From the NCBI GenBank assembly GCA_035455605.1, contig DATIER010000004.1, positions 1 through 8,516 on the forward strand: DNA of 8,516 nucleotides, read 5' to 3'. The position numbers and the translations under genes are program-made. This DNA comes from AC-32 sp035455605 (lineage in GTDB: Bacteria; Actinomycetota; Thermoleophilia; Gaiellales; Gaiellaceae). Below, one piece after another: positions 1-4,989 of the stretch (position 1 is the stretch's first letter; every line of letters begins with the position of its first letter). The notes beneath the pieces were generated by a model that ran no database searches, was not told the origin of the DNA, and was given only the letters and a program-made list of their open reading frames with translations.

Positions 1-384
1 GTCGTGAAGACGATGCACAACGCCTCGCTCGGCAAGACGATCCTCGTCAACCGCAGCGGGTTGACGCTGTACTCGCTCAGCGCCGAGCGGCACGGCCGCT
101 TCATCTGCACGACGTCGTTCTGCCTCTCGCTCTGGAAGCCGCTCGTCGTGGCGCAGGGCGTCAAGCCGACCGGCGTCAGCGGCCTCACGGCCGTGAAGCG
201 GCCGGACGGCAGGCGGCAGGTCGCGTTCCGCGGCGCGCCGCTGTACCGCTTCGTGCAGGACACGAAGCCCGGGCAGACGAACGGCAACGGCTTCAAGGAC
301 GTCGGCGTCTGGCGGCCGGTGGCCACCAGCGGCTCGACGACGGCCCCCGCGAAGTCGAACCCGATGCCCTCGTACGGCTACTGA
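1..384 (+). CDS. YP-repeat secreted lipoprotein (COG4315/PF03640-like), 5' partial
   Basis: This is the C-terminal part of a protein resembling the secreted lipoproteins with YP repeats. The open frame runs from the window edge, so the signal peptide and lipobox would lie upstream and the true start is not visible; a GTG at position 4 is in frame but is probably internal. Numbered from that GTG, a first repeat reads LGKTILVNRSGLTLYSL (residues 9-25), followed by two cysteines at 35 and 40 and W44-K-P-L, matching the usual C-x(n)-C-x-x-W-P-P-L pattern. A second repeat has RPDGRRQVAFRGAPLYRF and then DTKPGQTNG, the typical 'PLY-F--D--PGQ--G' end. The tail is short and Ser/Pro rich. The biochemical role of the family is not settled; an extracytoplasmic location is inferred from the family. 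It converges on the hydrolase gene, with a strong hairpin between them. Confidence 0.8.
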   Translation, partial: VVKTMHNASLGKTILVNRSGLTLYSLSAERHGRFICTTSFCLSLWKPLVVAQGVKPTGVSGLTAVKRPDGRRQVAFRGAPLYRFVQDTKPGQTNGNGFKDVGVWRPVATSGSTTAPAKSNPMPSYGY

Positions 385-392
385 TCGATCGA

Positions 393-431
393 GAACGCGC
401 CGCGGCGGGAGCTCACGCCGCGCGCGCGTTC
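393..431. terminator. GC-rich hairpin between convergent genes, probable bidirectional terminator
   Basis: The left arm GAACGCGCCGCGGCG (393-407) pairs with the right arm CGCCGCGCGCGCGTTC (416-431) across an 8-nt loop, with a single bulged base. The hairpin starts 8 nt after the lipoprotein stop and includes the last codons of the hydrolase gene, so it lies exactly where two converging transcripts meet. There is no run of T on either side, so it is not a classic intrinsic terminator. High-GC actinobacteria often use such tail-less hairpins, but termination here is inferred. Confidence 0.55.
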
Positions 432-1219
432 GCGGTCGCCCAGTCGAGCGCCCGGTCGGCGACCTGCTCCCAGCCGTCCTGGCCCGGGTAGTGGCAGCGG
501 CCGGGGTACTCCTGGTGCTCGGTCGCGGCAGGCGCCCGGCGCTGCTTCTTCCAGTTCGCCTCGTTCAGCGAGGCCGGGCAGATGCGGTCGAGCGTGCCCG
601 TCAGCAGCAGCAGGGGCGCGCGCCGCGGGTTCGCGAAGCTCACCTTCGTCGCGCTGCCCGGATACGCCGCCTGGAAGAACGGACGCGCCGAGCCGGGGAT
701 GTAGTAGCGGTCGTACACGGCGTCCGAGTCCTCACGGGCGAGCGCGTTCGTGAAGCACCAGTGGAACTGGTCGCGGCCGAGCGGGACGTCGTGGTTCCTG
801 CCGAGCGGGTTCCTGAGCGCCGGCCAGCCGGCGCGCAGCGTCGAGAGCGGCAGCGGGAACACGCCCTTGGGCGTCGCGGTGCCGAGGGCGACGCCCGCGC
901 TGCCGAGGCCGCGGTCGAGCAGGAGCTGCGTGACGAGGCCGCCGAAGGAGTGGCCGATCAGGATCGGCGGCCGGTCGAGGCCGCGGATGATCCCGTCGTA
1001 GGAGTCGACGACGTCGGTGAGCGAGAGCCCGTGCAGCGCCGACGGGTCGCGCCGGAGCGCCTCGGGCTCGCGGTCGAGGCCCGGCCACGCCGGGGCCAGC
1101 ACCTCGTGGCCGCGCCCGCGGTAGCGCTCGGCCCAGTGCTCCCACGAGAGCGGCGTCATCCACATGCCGTGGATCAGGACGATCGTGTGCGGGTCGTTCG
1201 ACGGTGCGGCGGCGGCCAC
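413..1219 (-). CDS. alpha/beta hydrolase
   Basis: A 268-residue soluble enzyme of the alpha/beta-hydrolase fold. The oxyanion-hole segment is VLIHGMW (residues 14-20), the nucleophile elbow is GHSFGG (89-94, Ser91), the acid is probably Asp211 in TGTLDRICP, and the catalytic histidine is probably His243 in GRCHYPG; all triad positions are in the expected order and the length is normal. The substrate cannot be told from the sequence; lipase/esterase-like hydrolases of lysophospholipase or chloroperoxidase type are the nearest look. No signal peptide is seen, so it is probably cytoplasmic. The GTG start is chosen because GGAGGGA lies 5 nt upstream of it (1225-1231). It is the last gene of the minus-strand block, 55 nt after the small protein gene, and ends in the hairpin shared with the convergent lipoprotein gene. 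Confidence 0.88.
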   Translation of the reverse strand: MAAAAPSNDPHTIVLIHGMWMTPLSWEHWAERYRGRGHEVLAPAWPGLDREPEALRRDPSALHGLSLTDVVDSYDGIIRGLDRPPILIGHSFGGLVTQLLLDRGLGSAGVALGTATPKGVFPLPLSTLRAGWPALRNPLGRNHDVPLGRDQFHWCFTNALAREDSDAVYDRYYIPGSARPFFQAAYPGSATKVSFANPRRAPLLLLTGTLDRICPASLNEANWKKQRRAPAATEHQEYPGRCHYPGQDGWEQVADRALDWATANARAA

Positions 1220-1274
1220 GGGTCTCCCTCCAGGTCGGTTGCGACCCCGCGGGCGACCCTACCGATCTAGGGGC

Positions 1275-1361
1275 TCACTGGTTCCACTTGTCGGCGGTCT
1301 TCTTGCCGTGGCCGCTCGGCTTGGTGCGCGGATCCGGCACCTGCGACTCCTTCGGCGTCAT
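1275..1361 (-). CDS. very small basic protein ending in TADKWNQ
   Basis: A 28-codon frame fills the gap between the aldo/keto reductase and the hydrolase. It begins MTPKESQVPDPRTKPSG and ends GHGKKTADKWNQ; it is rich in Lys, Pro and polar residues and probably unstructured. Support is an ATG preceded by GAGAGGG at a spacing of 3 nt, the same strand and operon position as its neighbours, and a C-terminus that, from memory, resembles short actinobacterial hypothetical proteins ending in '(V/K)TADKWNQ'. An alternative start is the GTG at 1430-1428, which overlaps the reductase stop as GTGA and would give 51 residues with an Arg-rich extension (NRYVRRLQRFGKSFSARR). No function can be assigned. 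It is too short to exclude chance from coding statistics alone. Confidence 0.5.
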   Translation of the reverse strand: MTPKESQVPDPRTKPSGHGKKTADKWNQ

Positions 1362-1426
1362 CTGCCCTCTCGAGCGGCGGGCCGAGAAGCTCTTGCCGAA
1401 GCGCTGCAGCCGGCGGACGTAGCGGT

Positions 1427-2347
1427 TCACCGGTTCACCGTCGAGATGTCGGCGTAGCGGTCGCCAGCGGCGGCGCCGGACGGGAAGACCGACTCGAGCT
1501 CCGCCAGCTCGTCGCCGATCAGCTCGACCTCGAGCGCCGCGACGTTCTCCTCCAGGTGGCCGACGCGGGTGGTGCCGGGGATCGGGACGACGTCGCCGCC
1601 ATGTGCGAGCACCCACGCGAGCGCGAGCTGCCCGGGCGTGACCGCCTTCTCGGCGGCGAGCTCCTCCACGCGCTCGACGAGCTCGAGGTTGCGCTGGAAG
1701 TTGTCGCCCTGGAAGCGCGGGTGGTGGCGCCGGTAGTCGCCCTCCGGGATGTCGTGGGGGGAGCGGAAGCGGCCCGAGAGGAAGCCGCGGCCGAGGGGGC
1801 TGTAGGCGGCGAAGCCGATCCCGAGCTCGCGCACGGTCGGCAGGATCTCGGCCTCCGGGTCGCGCGACCAGAGCGAGTACTCCGTCTGGAGCGCCGTGAT
1901 CGGGTGCGTCGCGTGCGCGCGCCGGATCGTCTCCGCCGCGGCCTCGGACAGCCCGAGGTGGCGCACCTTGCCCGCCTGGACGAGGTCGGCCATGGCGCCG
2001 ACCGTCTCCTCGATCGGCGTGTCCGGGTCGACGCGGTGCTGGTAGTAGAGGTCGATGTGGTCGACGCCGAGCCGTCGCAGCGAGCCTTCGCAGGCCCGCA
2101 GGACGTACTCGCGGTCGCCGCGGATGCCTTGCCGCGAGCCGTCTGCGCCGCGGACATTGCCGAACTTCGTCGCGAGCACGACCACGTCGCGCCGCCCCGC
2201 GATCGCTCGGCCGACGAGCTCTTCGTTCGTGAACGCGCCGTACATGTCGGCCGTGTCGAGGAAGGTGAGCCCGAGCTCGAGCGCCCGCCGGATCGTCCGG
2301 ATCGCCTCGGCCTCGTCGGCGGTCCCGTAGAACTCGGACATCCCCAT
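1427..2347 (-). CDS. aldo/keto reductase (YakC/AKR13-like), N-terminus broken by a frameshift
   Basis: A NADPH-dependent aldo/keto reductase of the (beta/alpha)8-barrel type. In the 306-residue frame counted from the ATG at 2347, the catalytic tetrad is visible: Asp31 and Tyr36 in FLDTADMYG, Lys61 in ATKFG and His104 in YYQHRVD. The cofactor phosphate-binding segment is IPGTTRVGHLEENV (256-269). The family normally starts with a hairpin and first barrel strand reading like 'MQxRRLG...GLxVSALGLGCMGMSEFYG'. Here the segment coding VSALGLGC lies in this frame just upstream of the ATG, but the piece coding MQTRRLGQGLQ is in another frame (see the fragment at 2348-2403). Thus either one base is missing in the assembly, or the gene is a recent pseudogene or starts late without strand beta-1. 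The last codons overlap a possible GTGA start of the next small gene. Substrate unknown; carbonyl compounds are expected. Confidence 0.85.
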   Translation of the reverse strand: MGMSEFYGTADEAEAIRTIRRALELGLTFLDTADMYGAFTNEELVGRAIAGRRDVVVLATKFGNVRGADGSRQGIRGDREYVLRACEGSLRRLGVDHIDLYYQHRVDPDTPIEETVGAMADLVQAGKVRHLGLSEAAAETIRRAHATHPITALQTEYSLWSRDPEAEILPTVRELGIGFAAYSPLGRGFLSGRFRSPHDIPEGDYRRHHPRFQGDNFQRNLELVERVEELAAEKAVTPGQLALAWVLAHGGDVVPIPGTTRVGHLEENVAALEVELIGDELAELESVFPSGAAAGDRYADISTVNR

Positions 2348-2403
2348 GCACCCGAGCCCGAGCGCGGAGACTGGAGGCCCTGTCCCAGCCGGCGCGTCTG
2401 CAC
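2348..2403 (-). other. out-of-frame N-terminal piece of the aldo/keto reductase
   Basis: Reading on the minus strand from the GTG at 2403-2401, the codons give MQTRRLGQGLQ, the typical aldo/keto reductase beginning, and then run into the wrong frame at about 2371. From that point the next frame reads VSALGLGCMGM straight into the main reductase frame. The two pieces join perfectly if one base is added near 2371. A further in-frame GTG at 2427-2425 would add eight residues (MAIGNASE), but neither GTG has a clear ribosome-binding site. This is the native start region of the reductase, split by a -1 shift. Confidence 0.75.
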
Positions 2404-2449
2404 CTCGCTCGCGTTCCCGATCGCCACGGCCGGAAACCCGGCCGGCGGC

Positions 2450-2791
2450 TCAGCCGCTGAGCAGCGGGTCGTGGCCCCAGTCGAGCAGCGAGTGGCGCCA
2501 CCGCGTGTGCCTGACGTCGCCGGCCGGGCGCTGCGCGAGATGCCGGTGGACGAAGCCGACGACCCTGACCATGTGCTGGTAGTCGCCGTCGGTCAGCTCG
2601 TGCTCCGGCTTCCGCAGGATCCGCACGATGCGACGGCCCGAGGCGTGGCCGACCGACTCGCCGCGGCCGTCGGGCCGCCACCCGACGCTCCGCGACTCCT
2701 CGGTCTCCAGCCATGCCTCGAGCTCCTCGGCCTCGAGGTTCACGGTCTCCTGGAACCAGAGCGTGACGCGCTGCAGCTCCTCGGCTCGCAT
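2450..2791 (-). CDS. DUF3140 family protein
   Basis: A 113-residue soluble protein recognised as DUF3140 by the motifs VNLEAEELEAWLETEES (residues 17-33), the GESVGHASGRRIVRILRK segment (44-61), LTDGDYQHMVRVVGFVHRHL (66-85), AQRPAGDVRHTRW (86-98) and the C-terminal LLDWGHDPL. The family is small, actinobacterial and of unknown function; the charged SG-R-R-I helix suggests possible nucleic-acid or protein contact, but this is a guess. Length is normal for the family. There is no good Shine-Dalgarno sequence: the ATG overlaps the stop of the DUF378 gene as TGATG, so expression is probably coupled to it. The reductase start lies 46 nt further on. Confidence 0.85.
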   Translation of the reverse strand: MRAEELQRVTLWFQETVNLEAEELEAWLETEESRSVGWRPDGRGESVGHASGRRIVRILRKPEHELTDGDYQHMVRVVGFVHRHLAQRPAGDVRHTRWRHSLLDWGHDPLLSG

Positions 2792-3063
2792 CAGGCAGCC
2801 GGCCGGTGCTCCGCGCGTTGGGGCCCGGCGAGGTGCGTGACGCGGTCATTCTGCCGGCGGACCAGCGCCGGCAGCCGCGTCGCGCCGTACACGGCCGCGA
2901 GGCCGACGAGGCCGTAGACCACCCGGGTCGCCGCGTTCGTCTCGCCGAAGTCGAGCCCGAAGATCCAGGCGACGAGGTCGAACTCCGCGACGGCGACGAG
3001 CCCCCAGTTGAGCCCGCCGACGATCAGCAGGACGCCGGCCAGCAGATCGAGATTGCGCTTCAT
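2791..3063 (-). CDS. DUF378 family small membrane protein
   Basis: A 90-residue protein with two predicted membrane helices, about residues 5-25 (LDLLAGVLLIVGGLNWGLVAV) and 46-64 (TRVVYGLVGLAAVYGATRL), joined by a loop FDLVAWIFGLDFGETNAA. The signature GGLNWGL and the 'RVVYGLVGLAAVYG' second helix are those of DUF378 (PF04070). The family function is unknown. The C-terminal 25 residues are a basic, His/Arg-containing tail that extends past the core domain and is probably cytosolic. The ATG has a strong ribosome site (GGAGGAGGG, about 5 nt upstream). It is the first gene of the minus-strand block, 91 nt from the divergent CarH-like gene, and its promoter lies inside the repeat array there. Confidence 0.88.
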   Translation of the reverse strand: MKRNLDLLAGVLLIVGGLNWGLVAVAEFDLVAWIFGLDFGETNAATRVVYGLVGLAAVYGATRLPALVRRQNDRVTHLAGPQRAEHRPAA

Positions 3064-3068
3064 CTTGT

Positions 3069-3077
3069 CCCTCCTCC
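3069..3077 (-). promoter_or_regulatory. ribosome-binding site of the DUF378 gene
   Basis: The minus strand reads GGAGGAGGG here, 5 nt before the ATG at 3063. It is the strongest ribosome site in the window and fixes the start of the first gene of the block. Confidence 0.8.
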
Positions 3078-3094
3078 GTCTAGGTTGCGTCGAG

Positions 3095-3124
3095 ACTGTA
3101 CACGGACTGTCCGCGTCGTGTCAA
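3095..3124 (-). promoter_or_regulatory. promoter of the DUF378-DUF3140-reductase-hydrolase block
   Basis: On the minus strand a perfect -35 TTGACA (3124-3119) is followed after 18 bp by TACAGT (3100-3095), a good -10. The transcript would start near 3088 and carry a leader of about 25 nt holding the ribosome site of the DUF378 gene. The -10 falls inside the first 11-bp operator unit and the -35 inside the third, so a bound regulator would block RNA polymerase. Confidence 0.65.
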
Positions 3125-3142
3125 GTTTTTGTCTAGATACTG

Positions 3143-3148
3143 TACACT
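3143..3148 (+). promoter_or_regulatory. -10 element for leaderless transcription of the CarH-like gene
   Basis: TACACT fits the TANNNT -10 pattern and ends 6 nt before the ATG at 3155, the spacing typical of leaderless actinobacterial genes. There is no ribosome-binding site in front of the ATG, which fits. No good -35 is visible (GTCAAG at 3120-3125 is weak). The element sits in the fifth operator unit, which suggests autorepression. Confidence 0.5.
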
Positions 3149-3154
3149 TGAACG

Positions 3155-4021
3155 ATGAGCACGGTCGACGGCTACCTGCGGATCGGCGAGCTGAGCCGCC
3201 GAACCGGCGTCAGCGTCGAGCTCCTGCGTGCCTGGGAGAAGCGCTACGGGCTGCTCGACCCGGCGCGCTCGGGCGGTGGCTTCCGCCTCTACTCGGATGC
3301 CGACGTCGAGCGCGTGCAGTCGATGCAGCGGCACATCGGCGAGGGGCTCGCGGCCGCCGAGGCCGCGAGGCGCGCCCTCGCACCGACCGCTCCGCCGCCG
3401 GAGACCGACGGCGGGCTCGTCGCCGCGGGCCGGCGGGAGCTCGCCGAGGCGCTGGCCCGGTTCGACGAGGCCCGGGCGCACGCCGTCTTCGACCGGCTGC
3501 TCGCGTCGGTCAGCCTGGACACCCTGCTCGCCGAGGTCGTGATCCCGTACCTGCACGACCTGGGCGAGGAGTGGGAGCGCGGGGAGGCGACGGTCGCGCA
3601 GGAGCACTTCGCCAGCTCGCTCGTCCGCGGCCGGCTGCTCGGCCTCGCCCGCGGCTGGGGCGCGGGCGCCGGGCCGCACGCGCTGCTCGCCTGCCCGCCG
3701 GGCGAGCTGCACGACCTCGCGCTGATCGCGTTCGGCCTCGCGCTGCGCGCGCGGGGCTGGCGGATCACGTACCTCGGCCAGGACACGCCGCTCGAGGCGG
3801 TGGCGGACGAGGCGCGTGCGCTGAAGCCGCAGGCGGTCGTGCTCGCGCTGACGCGACCGGAGGCGATCGAGGCGGGTGCGCGCGAGCTGGCGCGGCTGGC
3901 ACGCGAGCTCCCCGTGTGGCTCGCAGGCCCCGGCGCATCCGACGCGGCGGCGGCGCAGGCCCACGCGCGACTGCTCGGCGGCGACCCGGTCGCCGGAGCG
4001 GAGCTCGTCGCTACGGCCTGA
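3155..4021 (+). CDS. MerR-family, cobalamin-binding regulator (CarH/LitR-type photoreceptor)
   Basis: A 288-residue one-component regulator. Residues 7-75 are a MerR winged helix-turn-helix (YLRIGELSRRTGVSVELLRAW, then EKRYGLLDPARSGGGFRLYS). Residues 90-165 form the helical B12-cap domain, and 173-288 a Rossmann-like cobalamin-binding domain. Trp140, Glu150 and His151 (W-x9-E-H) match the adenosylcobalamin-sensing motif of CarH, and His186 in GELHDLA is the expected axial ligand. The usual E/D-x-H-x-x-G ends in Ala189 instead of Gly, and the later S-x-L and GG motifs are relaxed (LALT; AGPGA). Known CarH proteins bind DNA as dark tetramers with AdoCbl and fall apart in light. The gene is divergent from the DUF378 block across an 11-bp repeat array and overlaps the ankyrin gene tail to tail by 11 nt. 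No carotenoid genes are adjacent. Light sensing is inferred from the motif. Confidence 0.88.
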   Translation: MSTVDGYLRIGELSRRTGVSVELLRAWEKRYGLLDPARSGGGFRLYSDADVERVQSMQRHIGEGLAAAEAARRALAPTAPPPETDGGLVAAGRRELAEALARFDEARAHAVFDRLLASVSLDTLLAEVVIPYLHDLGEEWERGEATVAQEHFASSLVRGRLLGLARGWGAGAGPHALLACPPGELHDLALIAFGLALRARGWRITYLGQDTPLEAVADEARALKPQAVVLALTRPEAIEAGARELARLARELPVWLAGPGASDAAAAQAHARLLGGDPVAGAELVATA

Positions 4022-4517
4022 GGTCGGCCGGCGTGCGGCCGTCGTCGGTGGCGGCCGACGGATCCGCGCCGCGCCGGACGAGCAGCTCCTCGAGCGCCTC
4101 GTCAGCGTTCTGCGCGGCCGTGTGGAGCGCGGTGAAGCCGCCTTCGCCGCGGCCGTTCGGATCGGCACCGCGGTCGAGCAGCAGCCGTGCGAGCGGCACC
4201 GACCGGACGAATGCCGCCGTGCCGAGCGGGGGCACGCGCGCGAGCTCGCTCGTCGCGAGCACGTTCGGGTCGGCGCCGGCGTCGAGCAGCACGCGCGCCG
4301 CCTCCTCCTGCCGACCGAAGACGGCGAGGTGGAGCGCCGTGAAGCCGTCGTCGGAGAAGGCGGTCGCCCGTGACGGGTCGTCGCGCAGGAGCTCGCGCAG
4401 CCGGTCGGTTCGCCCGAACGCGGCGGCCTCGAACACCGAGACGTCCTCGTCCGGCGGCAGCAACGCGCGGCCGCGCTCCTCGTCGCCCACGTACAGGGCC
4501 TGCAACGCCTCACTCAT
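4011..4517 (-). CDS. ankyrin-repeat protein
   Basis: A 168-residue protein made almost entirely of about four ankyrin repeats: about 25-54, 57-86 (DGFTALHLAVFGRQ, then VLLDAGADPN), 93-122 (PPLGTAAFVRSVPLARLLLDRGADPN in two pieces: LGTAAFV and LLLDRGADPN) and 125-155 (GGFTALHTAAQ, LLVRRGADPS). The TALH and GADPN hallmarks are clear. There is no signal peptide or membrane segment, so it is cytoplasmic and presumably binds another protein; the partner is unknown. The ATG is chosen because GAGGA lies 8 nt upstream (4526-4530). It is transcribed away from the MarR gene, with only 46 nt between the starts, and a palindrome in that gap may let MarR control both. Its 3' end overlaps the CarH-like gene by 11 nt in the opposite direction. 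Confidence 0.87.
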   Translation of the reverse strand: MSEALQALYVGDEERGRALLPPDEDVSVFEAAAFGRTDRLRELLRDDPSRATAFSDDGFTALHLAVFGRQEEAARVLLDAGADPNVLATSELARVPPLGTAAFVRSVPLARLLLDRGADPNGRGEGGFTALHTAAQNADEALEELLVRRGADPSAATDDGRTPADLRP

Positions 4518-4543
4518 CAGCTCGCTCCTCTCGCCCGATTAAT

Positions 4544-4558
4544 TAGGTAGCCTACCTA
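4544..4558. promoter_or_regulatory. perfect palindrome, probable MarR operator
   Basis: TAGGTAGCCTACCTA is a perfect inverted repeat of two 7-bp arms around a single C. It lies in the 46-nt gap between the divergent ankyrin and MarR genes and ends 5 nt before the MarR ATG. TAGCCT (4548-4553) inside it fits a -10 for MarR, which would then have almost no leader, and AT-rich TAATTAAT next to it could serve the ankyrin gene. Size, symmetry and position are those of an autoregulatory MarR site. Binding is inferred. Confidence 0.7.
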
Positions 4559-4563
4559 TCTAC

Positions 4564-4989
4564 ATGGACGAGCGCAACCAGGTCGCCGACCGCCTGCACT
4601 CCGCCGCGATCCACGTGCTCCGCCGCGCCGCCGAGGAGGACCGCGCCGCCGGCCTCAGCCGCGCGCGCCTCTCCGCGCTCTCGGTGGTCGTCTTCCGCGG
4701 CCCGCTCACGCTCGGGGAGCTCGCCGCCGCCGAGGGCGTGCGCTCCGCGACGATGAGCGGGATCGTCAACGGCCTCGAGCGCGACGGGCTCGTGCGGCGG
4801 CGGCCACACGGGCGCGACCGGCGGTCGGTGAGCATCGAGCCCACGCCGAAGGGACGCCGCTTGCTCGACCGTGCCCGCGCGTCGCGCATCGAACGGATCG
4901 CCTCGCGGCTCGACGACCTGTCCGCCGAGGAGCTCGACGTGCTCGCCCGTGCGGCCGCGCTGCTCGAGGCGCGCTTCTCGAGGCGCTAG
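4564..4989 (+). CDS. MarR-family transcriptional regulator
   Basis: A 141-residue winged-helix repressor. The N-terminal helix (about 5-30) and C-terminal helices (about 103-138) form the dimer interface. The helix-turn-helix reads LTLGELAAAEGVRSATMSGI (48-67), with the recognition helix about 59-74. The wing has RRRPHGRDRRSVSIEPTPKG (78-97) with the Asp85-Arg86-Arg87 pattern of the family. No conserved redox cysteine is present (the protein has none), so a thiol-switch of OhrR type is ruled out; a small aromatic or phenolic ligand is possible. The ATG has no ribosome site and follows the palindrome by 5 nt, suggesting a leaderless or near-leaderless transcript under its own control. It is divergent from the ankyrin gene and overlaps the cyclase gene tail to tail, the two stops sharing the bases CTAG. 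Confidence 0.9.
   Translation: MDERNQVADRLHSAAIHVLRRAAEEDRAAGLSRARLSALSVVVFRGPLTLGELAAAEGVRSATMSGIVNGLERDGLVRRRPHGRDRRSVSIEPTPKGRRLLDRARASRIERIASRLDDLSAEELDVLARAAALLEARFSRR

Larger units (their letters stand above)
3094..3148. promoter_or_regulatory. five tandem 11-bp direct units, probable CarH-like operator
   Basis: Five abutting 11-bp units lie in one orientation: GACTGTACACG (3094), GACTGTCCGCG (3105), TCGTGTCAAGT (3116), TTTTGTCTAGA (3127) and TACTGTACACT (3138). TGT is at positions 4-6 in all five; the outer two share ACTGTACAC exactly, 44 bp apart. Head-to-tail 11-bp direct repeats are the known operator layout of CarH tetramers in Thermus, unlike the palindromes of classical MerR proteins. 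The array fills most of the 91-bp gap next to a CarH-like gene and overlaps promoters in both directions. Binding is inferred. Confidence 0.7.

Noticed and set aside
1275..2849. A 524-codon minus-strand frame across the reductase and DUF3140 genes
   Set aside because: The Arg/Ala/Pro-rich sequence lacks domains and two real genes overlap it in other frames. Only its last 28 (or 51) codons look real, and these are annotated as the small gene.
3094..3148. CRISPR-like or other tandem repeat array
   Set aside because: The units are only 11 bp, have no spacers and lie in a promoter; an operator explains them better.
3079..3154. A classical MerR operator (19-20 bp spacer palindrome between -35 and -10)
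   Set aside because: No such palindrome with a stretched spacer is seen. The 18-bp spacer belongs to the promoter reading away from the gene, and the motif is a direct repeat.
2806..4542. A 578-codon plus-strand frame overlapping DUF378, CarH-like and ankyrin genes
   Set aside because: It is low-complexity Arg/Ala sequence crossing three well-supported genes and the promoter region.
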